DNA from: an uncultured Prevotellaceae bacterium
GTDB taxonomy: Bacteria > Bacteroidota > Bacteroidia > Bacteroidales > Bacteroidaceae
Length of the DNA stretch: 39,944 nt
Assembly (NCBI GenBank): GCA_902771785.1
Contig: CACXYH010000017.1
Coordinates: forward strand, 1 to 39,944
Direction of reading: 5' to 3'
The first letter of the stretch is position 1. The number at the start of each line of letters is the position of its first letter. The notes under the pieces are model-generated. The model saw nothing but the letters and a program-made list of their open reading frames with translations, did not search any database and was not told the origin of the DNA. Made by a program: the position numbers and the translations under genes. Below are positions 6,918-15,619 of this stretch, piece after piece.

Positions 6918-9900
6918 ATGATTAGACTGAACAAGAAAACAGCGACGACAGCCGTGCTTGCCATGGCCTGTATCGTTGCTACAGCCCAGCAGGCGGTGCG
7001 TGGTACGGTGAAAGACAGCAGCGGGCAGCCGCTGATTGGCGTTTCCGTATCGGTTGACGGAAAGCCCGCCGCAGTGACCGATGCCGAGGGAGGATTTGCC
7101 TTGAAGTCGGCATCGCCTCAGACCAAGATTAGCTTCTCCTATCTTGGATATGAGAGCCAGACCATCACTATAGGGCGAAAGACAACCATCGACATTGTGA
7201 TGAACGATGATACTCATGCCTTGAGCGAAGTGGTGGTGGTGGGCTACGGCACCATGAAAAAAAGTGACCTCACGGGTTCGGTGTCGAGTATCGGTACCGA
7301 GAAACTCAATGAGAAGGGTGCTCCCTCTGTACTCGAGAGTCTGCAGGGCTCGGTACCTGGCGTGAACATAACCAAAGAGAGCGGGCGTGCCGGAGCCACT
7401 ATGAACATAGAGATACGTGGTAAGAACAGTATCAGTGGTTCGCAGTCGCCCCTCTATGTGGTCGACGGGGTCATCTGCTCCGACATCGACTTCCTCAATC
7501 CGCAGGATATCGAGCGCATTGACGTTTTGAAGGATGCCTCCTCGACGGCTATCTACGGCTCACGTGCAACGGCAGGTGTCATCATGGTGACCACCAAGGG
7601 CGGTATGAACGTCGGCAAGCGTACGCAGAAACCCACCATATCGTATGATGGCTACTATGGTGTGAGCAAGGTGGCCCGCATGCCCGACTTCATGGATGCC
7701 CAGGAGTACTACGAATATCGCAATATGGCTTTCTTGAGCTGGGTGAATGGCGATGCCAATGGCGGCCAGCCCCTCTATCAGAATGGCGACCTGATGCGCA
7801 CCTACATACAGACTGTGTCGGCCGATGCCTCACAGGGCTATCGCGTCAAAGATTTTCTGACCGAAGGGCGTACCTATAACTGGCGCGATTTCGTGTTGCA
7901 GGACGGCCAGCAGCAGAACCACTACTTGGCAGTTTCGGGTGGCAGTCAGGCCGTGAACTATCACCTGGGCTTGGGCTACATGCAGGAAGAAGGTATGTAC
8001 AAGAACGACAAGCAGAATAAGTTCACCATCAAGGGTAGTCTGGATGCCAGCATCAGTAAGTATGTGAGTGCAGGACTAAGTGTTAACTTGGCCCGTCAGA
8101 ACCACGATTATGCCAGCGACACGGGAGTGCAGAATGCCTTTACCATGAACCCCTTCATGCAGGCATACGATGAGGATGGTAACATCAACCCGCAGCCCGG
8201 TACCTACCATTCGCTGGGTTCCGACTTTGCTGCCTTTACCAGTGCTTACAGTCCGCTGGTCTATATGAAAGACCAGTCATCGAACACGTTGGGATGGAAC
8301 GCGTTGGCAAACGTTTATTTGCAAGTAAATCCTTTCGAGGGTTTCACCTTCAAGACTACTTTCTCGCCCACATTCAGCTACAGCCGCTACGGGTTCTATC
8401 AGGGAACAGAAGTAGGCGAAACCGAGAACCACGCTCGTCGCACCACGTCGCAAGGATTCGGCTGGACATGGGACAACGTGCTGACCTATGATAAGACCAT
8501 TGCCGAAGACCATCATCTGAACGTGATGGGACTTATTTCCTCGAGCTATTCCAGCGGAGAGTCCGAGCGACTTTACTATAGTAGCGTGCTTGAAGGTACT
8601 TCTTGGTGGGCACTGGGCACCACCGACCAGGGATACGATTACAACAACAGCAATACGGGCTATTCTGAGACCAGCTTAATGTCGTATGCCTTGCGGGCGA
8701 ACTATGCTTATAAAGGCAAATACATGGTGACAGGAACCATTCGTTGGGATGGCTCCTCAAAGTTTGCCGACGGTCATCGTTGGGGAGCTTTCCCCTCGGC
8801 TGCTGCGGCTTGGCGCATTTCAGAAGAAGGCTTTATGAAAAAGCTGAGTTGGATGTCGAACCTGAAGCTGCGCTTGTCGTATGGTGTGACTGGCAACAAC
8901 TCTGTAGGTAATTACGCTACGATGCTCACTGTAGGCGGACAGGTGTTTTATCCTTTCGGATCGAGCTATGTGCAGGGTATGAGCCCAAACGGACTGGTAG
9001 ATACGGGCTTGAAGTGGGAGAAAGCTCATGAACTGAACCTAGGTCTTGACTTTGGTTTCCTGGGTGATCGTATCCGTGGTAGTGTAGATATTTACAACAA
9101 GAAAAGCACAGACTTGCTGTACAGCGTGAAGCTGCCGTTGGAGACGGGTGGAACATCGCTCACTACAAACATAGGCTCCGTACGCAACAAGGGTATCGAA
9201 GCAAGTCTGACTACAGAGAATGTTGTCACCAAGGATTGGCACTGGACAACTTCCTTTACCTTTGCTCACAACAAGAATGAAGTGCTCGAAATAAATGGTG
9301 AAGGAAATCTGATTACCGACCGGCCCACTGGCAATCTGCTCATTGGCCAGCCCTACAATAATATTTATAGCTATGAGTGGGATGGCATCGTCAGCAATCG
9401 TGATATGACCGTGCCCGACACCGAGATAGCCCGACTCATGGGCTTTAGTCCTGGTCAGACCGTCAAGGAATATGACTATTACTATCATTGCTACGGCTGG
9501 GTGGAAGGGTCGCCCATCATCGTCGACCGTAACGGTGACGGCAAGTTCAATGACGACGATAAGCGTATCTACCGCTCCGACCCCGACTGGACTGGCTCGT
9601 TCACCTCTAATCTGCAATGGAAGAACCTAGACTTCTCGTTCTCTATCTATGCCAAGCAGAACTATACTGTGGCATCAAGCTTCTATGGGCAGTACTTGAG
9701 CATAAACAGCAGTCATCGCGGACGCTCAAAGCTCAATATGGATTTCTATATTCCCGCTGGCACAATGATTGACTGCGACGGCGAACTGCCCGATGGCACT
9801 TTCGTCAATCCTCGCTATCAGGAGACAACCCAGTACGGGAAATACCCCTTCCCCAGTATGAGCGTGGTAGAGAATGGCGACGTGGTGAATTACTATTTGG

Positions 9901-10145
9901 ACCTGACCAATACTTTCACCGATGCCTCTTTTGTGAAGGTGAAGCACATCACCTTGGGCTACTCACTGCCCAAGCAGTGGCTCAGCAAGTTTGGCTGCTC
10001 TCAACTGCGTCTTTATGCTACTGTGACCAATCCCTTCGTTTTCACCAGCTACAAAGGTTACGACCCCGAGTGGGCCGGTGCTTCGCTGGCAAGCGATGGT
10101 CCCAGCACCGTGACGTGGCAATTTGGCGCTAACATTAAGTTTTAA
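6918..10145 (+). CDS. SusC/RagA-family TonB-linked outer-membrane transporter
   Basis: The 1075-residue protein has a signal peptide ending near ATAQ. A carboxypeptidase-regulatory-like domain follows at about residues 25-100 (VRGTVKDSSGQPLIGVSVSVDG). Next comes the SusC signature VVVVGYGTMKKSDLTGSVSSI, a plug domain with PLYVVDGV and DVLKDASSTAIYGSRA, and a long beta-barrel ending in a terminal aromatic strand (VTWQFGANIKF). It has no N-terminal STN domain, so no direct anti-sigma partner is implied and none is encoded nearby. SusC proteins import oligosaccharides or peptides with a SusD lid, and the matching SusD gene follows after 24 bp. The substrate cannot be read from the sequence; the only nearby enzyme-like gene is the Asp-box protein. 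Confidence 0.96.
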   Translation: MIRLNKKTATTAVLAMACIVATAQQAVRGTVKDSSGQPLIGVSVSVDGKPAAVTDAEGGFALKSASPQTKISFSYLGYESQTITIGRKTTIDIVMNDDTHALSEVVVVGYGTMKKSDLTGSVSSIGTEKLNEKGAPSVLESLQGSVPGVNITKESGRAGATMNIEIRGKNSISGSQSPLYVVDGVICSDIDFLNPQDIERIDVLKDASSTAIYGSRATAGVIMVTTKGGMNVGKRTQKPTISYDGYYGVSKVARMPDFMDAQEYYEYRNMAFLSWVNGDANGGQPLYQNGDLMRTYIQTVSADASQGYRVKDFLTEGRTYNWRDFVLQDGQQQNHYLAVSGGSQAVNYHLGLGYMQEEGMYKNDKQNKFTIKGSLDASISKYVSAGLSVNLARQNHDYASDTGVQNAFTMNPFMQAYDEDGNINPQPGTYHSLGSDFAAFTSAYSPLVYMKDQSSNTLGWNALANVYLQVNPFEGFTFKTTFSPTFSYSRYGFYQGTEVGETENHARRTTSQGFGWTWDNVLTYDKTIAEDHHLNVMGLISSSYSSGESERLYYSSVLEGTSWWALGTTDQGYDYNNSNTGYSETSLMSYALRANYAYKGKYMVTGTIRWDGSSKFADGHRWGAFPSAAAAWRISEEGFMKKLSWMSNLKLRLSYGVTGNNSVGNYATMLTVGGQVFYPFGSSYVQGMSPNGLVDTGLKWEKAHELNLGLDFGFLGDRIRGSVDIYNKKSTDLLYSVKLPLETGGTSLTTNIGSVRNKGIEASLTTENVVTKDWHWTTSFTFAHNKNEVLEINGEGNLITDRPTGNLLIGQPYNNIYSYEWDGIVSNRDMTVPDTEIARLMGFSPGQTVKEYDYYYHCYGWVEGSPIIVDRNGDGKFNDDDKRIYRSDPDWTGSFTSNLQWKNLDFSFSIYAKQNYTVASSFYGQYLSINSSHRGRSKLNMDFYIPAGTMIDCDGELPDGTFVNPRYQETTQYGKYPFPSMSVVENGDVVNYYLDLTNTFTDASFVKVKHITLGYSLPKQWLSKFGCSQLRLYATVTNPFVFTSYKGYDPEWAGASLASDGPSTVTWQFGANIKF

Positions 10146-10169
10146 TTTGATATTTCACCCCATATAGTT

Positions 10170-12002
10170 ATGATGACCAAAACAAGCAAGAAGTGGCTGA
10201 CAGGCGTTTCGCTCTTAGCGTGCCACTTATCACTCAGCACGATACTCGTCTCTTGCGGCGATTTCCTCGAAGCTGAGAACAAGGCTGCCATTGAGGCCGA
10301 TGCATATTTCGGCACCGAGCAGGGGCTTAACGCGTTACGTGCTGTAATGTATGATGGCATGAAGTCCATTGCAACAAATACGAGCCTCACTGAGTATGGC
10401 ACCGATCTCTACGTACCCTCGCGCGGAACCAGTGCCGGTGCAATGGGGCTCTATACGATTGTGCCGGAGAACGGCGACGTGACGAGCTTCTATCAGAATG
10501 CCTATTCAATGATTAACAACGCTAACTGCATGCTGAAGTACGGCAGCAGCAATCCTAAATACGTGGCCGAGGCAAAGTTTATTCGGGCCTACGGCTACTA
10601 TATGCTGACGCAGCAGTTCGGGGCGGTGCCCTACGTGGTCGACTACATAGAGACTGCCCGAAAAGACTATCCGCGCACGTCGCTGACTGAAGTCTATCAG
10701 AGCGTGGTAGCTGAGTTGGAAAGCATCGCCGGCGACAGCAACCTGCCCGAGACCGACCATCAGGGAGCCGTCAGCCAAAGGGCTGTAAAGGCGCTGCTGG
10801 CCAAAGTTTGCCTGGCTGCTGGATGGGACCTGGAAACAACGCTGACCGATGCGGCACGCGGAACCTACAGCGTGACGGGAACAGGCTATTTTAGAAAGGC
10901 TGCGCAATATGCCGACCAGGCCATCGGCGGCCAGCAGCTCACTATGACGTTCGAAGACAAGTGGGCACCTGCCAACGAGGGCAACGAAGAGGAAATATTT
11001 TCTGTTCAGTATGAGCGCAACGGCTATCCTGGTGACGTGGTTACCGGCGGACACAGCCGACAGGGCACCTACGGTTCGCAGATGGGTAACCCTGTGGAAA
11101 ACGGAATGAAGGCGTGCAGCAGCTCTCTTTCGCCCTCGGCAAAGGCTATCTATCTATGGGCAGAAGGCGACGAGCGCCTGGATGCCACGTTCATGATGAC
11201 CACTTACAACTACGAGAGCCAGTGGCAGCAGGAGGGTTACTATGTCTACTACTTCAAGACGGCGGCCCAGCGCGCTACAATGCCCATTGCCGACTGCTAC
11301 TTTCCCTGGTATGTGTCGCTCACCAGCGTTCAGCAATTCATCAGCAGCCATCAGGCGCAACTTGCCAAGGGCAGTGGTGCTCTCAGCGTGCAGGTGCATG
11401 TGCTGGCAAATCCCGCTACGCTCTACACGGTGAAAGCCAACGGCACTCTCGACCGCACTTTCTCTGAGCACTACGATGACTACTTGCGCGGTCAGCACGG
11501 AAGCGCCGTGGTGCCCTCGGTGAAGAAGTTCGACGACCCCGAAACACCGCAGCAAAACAACAGCACGGGCTATCGCGATGTGGTGGTGCTGCACCTGAGC
11601 GACGTCTATCTGACTGCGGCTGAGGCCTACTTGATGGCTGGTGACCCCGCGACAGCGCTGGCTCGCATCAATGCGGTGCGACGGCGCGCCCATGCTGTCG
11701 AGCTGTCTAGCTTTGAGAGCTATGAGCCCGACTACGAGCGCGATGAAAACTTTACCATCACTCCACTCGATTTGCTGCTTGACGAACGCGCCCGTGAACT
11801 CTATGCAGAGCAGACACGCTGGATGGACCTGCGTCGCACGCGCCAACTGGTGCGCTATAACATAGCTTTCAATCCCAGCATCTCGTCGGCTGCCGACATG
11901 AGTAATGTGCGGGGCGAAATAAAGTGGCTGCGCCCTATTCCAGCTGCTGAGATAGAGACGAACACAGCCATCACTGTTGCCGACCAGAATGCAGGATACT
12001 AA
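10170..12002 (+). CDS. SusD/RagB-family nutrient-binding outer-membrane lipoprotein
   Basis: This 610-residue lipoprotein has a type II signal peptide with lipobox LVSC (SLSTILVSCGDFLEA), which places it at the outer membrane. Family features include the N-terminal helical NALRAVMYDGMKS segment, FIRAYGYYMLTQQFGAVPYV, which is the most conserved SusD stretch, LSDVYLTAAEAYLMAGD, and the C-terminal LLLDERARELYAEQTRWMDLRRT block. It binds the substrate and closes over the SusC barrel encoded immediately upstream. The start MMTKTSKK lies 24 bp after the susC stop, and a lipoprotein gene follows after 22 bp, so all three are probably cotranscribed. Length is slightly above the family average. Confidence 0.96.
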   Translation: MMTKTSKKWLTGVSLLACHLSLSTILVSCGDFLEAENKAAIEADAYFGTEQGLNALRAVMYDGMKSIATNTSLTEYGTDLYVPSRGTSAGAMGLYTIVPENGDVTSFYQNAYSMINNANCMLKYGSSNPKYVAEAKFIRAYGYYMLTQQFGAVPYVVDYIETARKDYPRTSLTEVYQSVVAELESIAGDSNLPETDHQGAVSQRAVKALLAKVCLAAGWDLETTLTDAARGTYSVTGTGYFRKAAQYADQAIGGQQLTMTFEDKWAPANEGNEEEIFSVQYERNGYPGDVVTGGHSRQGTYGSQMGNPVENGMKACSSSLSPSAKAIYLWAEGDERLDATFMMTTYNYESQWQQEGYYVYYFKTAAQRATMPIADCYFPWYVSLTSVQQFISSHQAQLAKGSGALSVQVHVLANPATLYTVKANGTLDRTFSEHYDDYLRGQHGSAVVPSVKKFDDPETPQQNNSTGYRDVVVLHLSDVYLTAAEAYLMAGDPATALARINAVRRRAHAVELSSFESYEPDYERDENFTITPLDLLLDERARELYAEQTRWMDLRRTRQLVRYNIAFNPSISSAADMSNVRGEIKWLRPIPAAEIETNTAITVADQNAGY

Positions 12003-12024
12003 ATGACTAAATGTTTTTTTTGTT

Positions 12025-12480
12025 ATGACGATAAAGAATTTATATACTTTCATGGTCGTATTCCTGCTGGGGGCGGGAATAGCAGCTTGTAGCGACGACG
12101 ATAGTAACATAACCTACAGTTCGACGGCTGAGACCGATGCGCAGGGAAGTTTCAACGGCACCTTTATTCGGGTGCAGGTGGGGACAACCGATACACTGAC
12201 GGCTACAGGCACTCTTGTCATCACGGCTACCGACACACTGAACCGCGCGTATATTAGCTTTACGAGCGACGAGTTGACGGAGCTGACGACGTCGAATCCT
12301 ATCCCTGTGAACATCGCGCATGCCGACCAGGGCTTCATGTTCTACAACAAGTCAGGCGACTATGCTGTCGTCGGCCGTATCAATGACAGCCAAGCCATAC
12401 GCACCACTTTTACCAAAGCCGTGCGCTCAGGGCGCAGCACCCGACGGTATAACTATGAATTTACAGGAATGAGGAATTGA
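12025..12480 (+). CDS. Small outer-surface lipoprotein of the SusCD operon, unknown family
   Basis: The 151-residue product has a signal peptide and lipobox (LLGAGIAACSDDD). The acidic residues directly after the cysteine resemble the lipoprotein export signal that sends Bacteroidetes lipoproteins to the cell surface. The rest is predicted beta-rich, with many Thr, Ser and Val residues (TLTATGTLVITATDTLNRAYISF), and looks like a single small beta-barrel or sandwich. It follows susD by 22 bp, in the place where many Sus-like operons encode an extra glycan-binding lipoprotein (SusE/F position). I cannot assign a family, so the binding role is inferred from position alone. Confidence 0.75.
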   Translation: MTIKNLYTFMVVFLLGAGIAACSDDDSNITYSSTAETDAQGSFNGTFIRVQVGTTDTLTATGTLVITATDTLNRAYISFTSDELTELTTSNPIPVNIAHADQGFMFYNKSGDYAVVGRINDSQAIRTTFTKAVRSGRSTRRYNYEFTGMRN

Positions 12481-12554
12481 ATGGCACCTGCACAGACGGG
12501 GGGAAGAGATAAAGAAAGAGAAAGAGGGCAAAATTTATAAAAGTAGTGAAATAT

Positions 12555-12585
12555 TTTGTCGGTTAAAAAAAAGTGTGTATCTTTG
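12555..12585 (+). promoter_or_regulatory. Promoter of the caspase-like gene
   Basis: TTTG (12555-12558), 19 bp, then TATCTTTG (12578-12585) is a near-consensus Bacteroidetes promoter 33 bp before the ATG at 12619. It separates the caspase pair from the SusCD operon. The upstream AAAGTAGTGAAA block and the A-run are shared with the promoter at 3653-3684. Confidence 0.85.
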
Positions 12586-12618
12586 TCCACAAATAAGCTG
12601 ACAAAAAACTTTGTGATT

Positions 12619-13590
12619 ATGAAAAGAACTTCTTTGTCTATAGTCTTTTTTCTTCTTGCCGGGCTGTGCTGGGCGCAGGAAAGCGTTGACACGTACGTGC
12701 CGGTGACCGACGTGCAGGACCCCAACACCTTTGCCGTGGTCATTGCCAACGAGCACTACGAGTTTGAGGTGCCCGTGCCCTATGCGCTCAACGACGGCGC
12801 TATCTTTGCCCGCTATCTGGAGAAGACGCTGGGCGTGCCCGAAAAGAACATACGCTACGTGCCCGATGCTTCGCTCAACAAGATGCGGCGCAACCTGCAA
12901 TGGCTCAGCGACATGGTGAGCGTGGCCGACGGACAGGCACGCGCCATCGTGTACTACAGTGGACACGGAATGCCCGACGAGGCAAACCACAACGCCTATC
13001 TGCTGCCCGTCGACGGCTATAGCACCGACACGCGAAGCGGTGTGAGCACGGCCGACTTCTACAAGCTGCTCGGCGAGATGAAGACTCGGCAGACGCTGGT
13101 GTTTCTCGATGCCTGCTTCAGCGGAGCCAAGCGCGAAGGCGGCATGATGCAGGCTGCACGCGGCGTGGCCATCAGAGCCAAGCAGGCACCCATGGCGGCT
13201 GGCAGCAACATGGTGGTGTTCTCAGCAGCTACCGGCGACGAGACGGCATGGCCGCTCAAGGAGAAGGAGCACGGACTCTTCACCTACTGCGTGCTGCAGC
13301 AGCTCAACGAGCACAACGGCTGCGTGTCGCTGGGCGAGCTGAGCGACCAGGTGACGGCCGAGGTGAAGCGGCGCTCGATGCTCGACAACGGCAAGATGCA
13401 GTCGCCCACGGTCATCGCTCCCGAGGGGGCCGACGCATGGCGCAGCTGGCTGTTCACTGCCGAACCGGCCAAGCGCTATGAGAACATGCCCAAGGTGCAG
13501 ACCGAGGCACCCAAGAACACCCAGCCACAGGCTGACGAGACCCCTGCCGGAGGCAAGCCGCGGCCCAAGAGCTTCCTCAAACGTAGATAA
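12619..13590 (+). CDS. Exported caspase-like cysteine protease (peptidase C14)
   Basis: The 323-residue product starts at 12619 with a signal peptide (MKRTSLSIVFFLLAGLCWAQ); the frame extends upstream, but that part overlaps the promoter. The p20-type caspase fold covers about residues 37-285. It opens with FAVVIANEHYEFEVPVPYALNDG, carries the catalytic His116 in YYSGHGMP and catalytic Cys166 in FLDACFSGA, and continues with FSAATGDETAW and GLFTYCVLQQL. The tail from about 290 is proline- and lysine-rich. Caspase-like (orthocaspase) proteases usually cut after Arg or Lys and often act in signalling or defence. Here the signal peptide places it in the periplasm. A CsgG/FlgT-like gene follows after 31 bp, probably in the same operon. 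The protease family is secure; the substrate is unknown. Confidence 0.9.
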   Translation: MKRTSLSIVFFLLAGLCWAQESVDTYVPVTDVQDPNTFAVVIANEHYEFEVPVPYALNDGAIFARYLEKTLGVPEKNIRYVPDASLNKMRRNLQWLSDMVSVADGQARAIVYYSGHGMPDEANHNAYLLPVDGYSTDTRSGVSTADFYKLLGEMKTRQTLVFLDACFSGAKREGGMMQAARGVAIRAKQAPMAAGSNMVVFSAATGDETAWPLKEKEHGLFTYCVLQQLNEHNGCVSLGELSDQVTAEVKRRSMLDNGKMQSPTVIAPEGADAWRSWLFTAEPAKRYENMPKVQTEAPKNTQPQADETPAGGKPRPKSFLKRR

Positions 13591-13621
13591 CTCATCAATA
13601 AAACTAATATACGCTATTACA

Positions 13622-14467
13622 ATGAAGAAACTACTCATGATGACGACAGCCCTGCTGCTGTCGGTGCTGCCCATGATGGCACAGGAAGACAAGCCCAACG
13701 TGCTGGTAGAGGCGTTTGCCAATAAAAGTAATGCCAGCAACGTGGTGTGTAACAATCTGCGACAGGAAATCGTGTCGGCGCTTATCGACACAGAACGGCT
13801 CACCGTGGTCGACGCTGCCACGCTGAGCGACATGCCTAAGGACAAGAACGACCGGCTCGTGTTCCTCAACGAAGCAGGCATACAGTATTATATCGAGGGA
13901 ACGCTCAACTCGGTCATCACCCAGAAAAAGACGTCGGAGAGCGGCGGCACGCGCACCTACTCCTACCAGGCTGAAATCAACTATACGCTCGCTGTCATCG
14001 ACACGGAGACGGGCGTCACCAAGTCATCGGAAACGTATAAGGATTCCTACACCATCGGCAATACCGAGAACGAGGCTATCCTGAAGGCCATTGAGTATGC
14101 CAGTAAGCGCATGAAGCGCTTCGTCGACGAGAACTTCAAGGTGGAGGCCGTCATCAAGGCGCTCGACGAGGTCGACAAGAAGGGCGTGAAGTCGTGCTAC
14201 ATCAGCATAGGCAGCAACGCCGGCATCACCAAGGGACAGATTTTCGAAGTGTTCAGCACCGTAGAGGTGGCTGGCGAGAAAATCAAGAAGAAGGTGGGCG
14301 AGCTGAAGGCCGACGAGGTGCTCAGCGGAACGCTCACGAAATGCTCGGTAAAGAACGGCGGCGACGAAATCAAGACCTGCTTCGAGGGAAAGAAAGTGCT
14401 CAGCGTCGTCAGCCGTGCCAAGAAGCTCAGCCCCTTAGAGCGGTTGAACAAGACCCTCGGCATGTAA
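13622..14467 (+). CDS. Periplasmic CsgG/FlgT-like protein, partner of the caspase gene
   Basis: The 281-residue product begins with a signal peptide (MKKLLMMTTALLLSVLPMMAQ) that has no lipobox cysteine. Residues 25-100 (NVLVEAFANKSNASNVVCNNLRQEIVSAL) resemble the TolB-N/CsgG/LpoB fold, with a strand-helix pattern and an IEGTLNSV strand. Residues 195-240 (YISIGSNAGITKGQIFEVFS, then VGELKADEVLSG) resemble the C-terminal SH3-like domain of FlgT. Proteins of this kind assemble around secretion pores or flagellar rings or act as envelope stress sensors, so the exact role here is uncertain. It follows the caspase gene by 31 bp and its last 33 bp overlap the converging patB gene. The family assignment is by motif resemblance and is moderately sure. 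Confidence 0.7.
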   Translation: MKKLLMMTTALLLSVLPMMAQEDKPNVLVEAFANKSNASNVVCNNLRQEIVSALIDTERLTVVDAATLSDMPKDKNDRLVFLNEAGIQYYIEGTLNSVITQKKTSESGGTRTYSYQAEINYTLAVIDTETGVTKSSETYKDSYTIGNTENEAILKAIEYASKRMKRFVDENFKVEAVIKALDEVDKKGVKSCYISIGSNAGITKGQIFEVFSTVEVAGEKIKKKVGELKADEVLSGTLTKCSVKNGGDEIKTCFEGKKVLSVVSRAKKLSPLERLNKTLGM

Positions 14468-15619
14468 GGTGGCGGCGAGGCGGCCGAGACCTTCCATCAT
14501 CTGGCTGCGCGGGCAGGCAATGTTGATGCGAATGAACCCGTCTTGGCCGTACATCGTGCCGGCATTCACCCACACACGGCCATTGACTAACAGGCGATTG
14601 ACCAGCTCGTCGGACGAGAGGTTCAATCGCCTGACGTCTATCCATACCAGATAAGTGCCCTCCAGCAGGGTGACAGGCAACTGCGGCAGCTCCTGAGCGA
14701 AGAAACGGCAAAGGGCATCGTAGTTGCCTTTCAAGTATTGGCACAGCTCGTCGAGCCACTGCTCGCTCTCGTTGTAGGCTGCAACAAGGGCCACAGGGCC
14801 GAAGGGATTGACGTCGCATACCTCGTTGATGTTGATGGCGCGGTCAATGCGTCGGCGCCACTCGGCGTTGCTGCAGATGATGTTGGCTATCTGCAGGCCG
14901 GCGATGTTGAACGACTTCGAGGGTGAGTTGAGCACCACGCTGTTGTCGCGGCAGGCCTCGCTGATGGCGGCAAAGGGCTGGAAGCGGTAGCCAGGCATGA
15001 CGAGCTCGCAGTGAATTTCGTCGCTCACCACCTTGACGCCGTGCTTCAGGCAGAGGCTGTTCATGCGCTCCAGCTCGGCCTTCGTCCACACGCGGCCCGT
15101 AGGGTTGTGAGGGTTACAGAGCAGGAAGACTGTGGTCTTCTCGTCGGCACACTTGGCCTCGAAGTCGGCCCAGTCTATCTCAAAGCGGTTCTGCCCGTTG
15201 TCAGGGCAGCGCAGCGGGCTGGACAGCACCTCGCACCCGCTGTTGCGGATGCTGGAGAAGAAACAGTTGTAGACCGGAGTGAGCACCAGCACCTTCTCGC
15301 CTGGCATGGTGAGCGCCTTCAGGGCACACGAGATGGCAGGCACCACGCCTGTGGTATATAATATATGTTCGCGCGAAATGGTCCATTCGTGGCGGCGCTC
15401 GAACCACGACTGGATGGCCTCATAGTACTCAGGGCCTACGATGGTGTAGCCGAAGACGCCGTGGGCTGCCCGCTTCTCTACGGCCTGCTGAATGGCAGGC
15501 GCCACGCGGAAGTCCATATCGGCAACCCACATGGGGATGACGTCGGCCGAAGGGCATTCATCCCACTTCACGCAGTTGGTAGCCCTGCGCGCTACGATTT
15601 CGTCGAAGTTGTATTTCAT
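14435..15619 (-). CDS. patB: PatB/MalY-family PLP aminotransferase or cystathionine beta-lyase
   Basis: The product is a 394-residue cytoplasmic fold-type I PLP enzyme. Family marks are VIPMWVADMDF at the start, FLLCNPHNPTGRVW, DEIHCELVMPG, the Schiff-base lysine Lys235 in SPSKSFNIAGLQ, and the C-terminal GTYLVWIDVR and FIRINIACPRS, whose arginine should bind the substrate carboxylate. MalY/PatB enzymes cleave cystathionine or cysteine (beta-C-S lyase) and some act as aminotransferases. The choice between these activities is not visible from sequence. Its ATG overlaps the stop codon of the DUF3737 gene (ATGA, 15616-15619), which suggests coupled translation. Its 3' end runs 33 bp into the converging CsgG/FlgT-like gene. 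Confidence 0.92.
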   Translation of the reverse strand: MKYNFDEIVARRATNCVKWDECPSADVIPMWVADMDFRVAPAIQQAVEKRAAHGVFGYTIVGPEYYEAIQSWFERRHEWTISREHILYTTGVVPAISCALKALTMPGEKVLVLTPVYNCFFSSIRNSGCEVLSSPLRCPDNGQNRFEIDWADFEAKCADEKTTVFLLCNPHNPTGRVWTKAELERMNSLCLKHGVKVVSDEIHCELVMPGYRFQPFAAISEACRDNSVVLNSPSKSFNIAGLQIANIICSNAEWRRRIDRAININEVCDVNPFGPVALVAAYNESEQWLDELCQYLKGNYDALCRFFAQELPQLPVTLLEGTYLVWIDVRRLNLSSDELVNRLLVNGRVWVNAGTMYGQDGFIRINIACPRSQMMEGLGRLAATLHAEGLVQPL

